Assembly (NCBI RefSeq): GCF_009900765.1
Contig: NZ_JAAABL010000033.1
Location: 1 to 44,468 of the forward strand
Source of the DNA: Rhodovarius lipocyclicus
Lineage (GTDB): Bacteria > Pseudomonadota > Alphaproteobacteria > Acetobacterales > Acetobacteraceae
DNA length: 44,468 bases
Direction of reading: 5' to 3'
This document shows positions 43,835 through 44,468 of the stretch, one piece after another (positions within the stretch are counted from its first letter, which is position 1; every line of letters starts with the position of its first letter). The translations under genes and the position numbers were made by a program. Below the pieces are notes generated by a model. It ran no database searches, was not told the origin of the DNA, and worked only from the letters and a program-made list of their open reading frames with translations.

Positions 43835-44468
43835 TTTCGCGGCCCTGACGGCGGGCTTCGGCCCGGCCCCGCCCGTGGTGGCGGCGGGGGTTTCGGGCGG
43901 GCCGCATTCCCTGGCGCTGGCGCTGCTGGCGCAGGAATGGGCGGCGGCGCGGGGCATCCGCTTCCTGGCGCTGATCGCGGATCACGGGCTGCGCCCCGAA
44001 AGCGCCGCCGAGGCCGAACATGTGCGGGCCATGCTGGCGGGCCAAGGGATCGCGGCGCGGGTGCTGGCGCTGTCGGTCGCCCCGGGCCCGGCCATGCAGG
44101 AACGCGCGCGGGAGGCCAGGCTGGCCGCCCTGCTGGCGGCTTGCGCCGAGGAAGGGGCCGCCTGGCTGTTCCTCGGCCATCACCGGCTGGACCAGGTGGA
44201 GACCCTGTTGTTCCGCGCCGCGCGCGGCAGCGGCGAGGCCGGGCTGGCCGCCATGCCCGGCTGGCGCGCGATGCCGGAGGCGCTGGTGCTGCGCCCCCTG
44301 CTGGGCACGCCGCCCGCCGCGCTGGAGGATGTCTGCGCCGCCGCCGGCCTGCCCCCCGTGCGGGACCCCAGCAACGACAACCCCCGCTTCGCCCGCATCC
44401 GCACCCGCGCGGCCCTGGCCGACCCAGGGGGCGAGGGCGAGACCGTCGCGGCCCTGGCGCTGGCCGCC
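43818..44468 (+). CDS. tilS: tRNA(Ile)-lysidine synthase, N-terminal part (runs off the window)
   Basis: The first 217 codons of an ATP-pyrophosphatase-type enzyme that converts C34 of the tRNA(Ile) CAU anticodon to lysidine. Recognised by a PP-loop VSGGPHSLALAL (about 25-36), ADHGLRPESAAEAEHV, GHHRLDQVETLLFRAARGSG (about 120-139) and RDPSNDNPRFARIRTR. The PP-loop has His30 where the usual pattern SGGxDS has Asp. The ATG at 43818 lies inside the CoA-transferase gene (17-base overlap). No stop occurs before the window edge. Confidence 0.85.
   Translation, partial: MARPVDFAALTAGFGPAPPVVAAGVSGGPHSLALALLAQEWAAARGIRFLALIADHGLRPESAAEAEHVRAMLAGQGIAARVLALSVAPGPAMQERAREARLAALLAACAEEGAAWLFLGHHRLDQVETLLFRAARGSGEAGLAAMPGWRAMPEALVLRPLLGTPPAALEDVCAAAGLPPVRDPSNDNPRFARIRTRAALADPGGEGETVAALALAA

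Overview
The window is about 44.5 kb of very GC-rich DNA with tightly packed bacterial genes. No stretch longer than about 240 bases lacks a gene. Gene content (adenosine-kinase-type PfkB protein, TorF-family outer-membrane protein, hflKC-degP next to mrp/apbC, bactofilin, GC-rich codon use) points to an alphaproteobacterium. My best guess is the Acetobacteraceae (Roseomonas-like); this is inference from style and gene content, not a database match. No rRNA, tRNA, CRISPR array or phage module was found. The only mobile-element trace is the 3' end of an IS5-type transposase at the extreme left edge.

Layout. 1-130: IS remnant. 235-5651: TPR-glycosyltransferase fusion, a 2-hydroxyacid dehydrogenase overlapping an unrecognised protein, and a D-amino-acid dehydrogenase. 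5648-7822: a secreted RTX/DUF4214 protein in a locally more AT-rich stretch. 8013-13521: a peptide-type solute-binding protein, a small cupin, a MocR-type regulator, a methyltransferase and an AEC transporter. 13526-16518: a small exported protein, a bactofilin, an adenosine-kinase-like enzyme and a small periplasmic protein. 16644-22805: a hydrolase block (AstE-like deacylase, ArgE-like deacetylase, M81 metallopeptidase), a stand-alone Lrp/AsnC ligand-binding domain, and two oligopeptide ABC ATPases without permeases. 22995-29319: housekeeping genes (ilvE, mrp/apbC, hflK, hflC, degP). 29434-31625: a cytochrome P450 translationally coupled to an LpxL/HtrB-like acyltransferase. 31789-34883: TorF-like porin, PQQ-type sugar dehydrogenase and phytanoyl-CoA-dioxygenase-like oxygenase. 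34921-36490: amidase with an AtzG/GatC-like small partner. 36605-43834: one long same-strand run with a ThDP enzyme, a complete sugar-type ABC importer and a class III CoA-transferase. 43818-end: start of tilS.

Much of the window looks like uptake and breakdown of organic nitrogen and carbon compounds: D-amino acids, peptides, N-acyl amino acids, amides, and an unknown solute imported by the 38-43 kb ABC system. This accessory material surrounds a conserved core of membrane-protease quality control (HflKC, DegP), Fe-S cluster carriage (Mrp) and branched-chain amino acid synthesis. Several neighbours overlap by 4-17 bases, and three convergent pairs overlap at their stop codons. Many intergenic gaps hold GC-rich hairpins, including a four-hairpin cluster after degP. 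I see no unmistakable new defence or mobile system. The strongest leads are the P450-acyltransferase pair, the ThDP-ABC-CoA-transferase run, the nested palindromes upstream of the TorF-like gene, and the RTX/DUF4214 protein.
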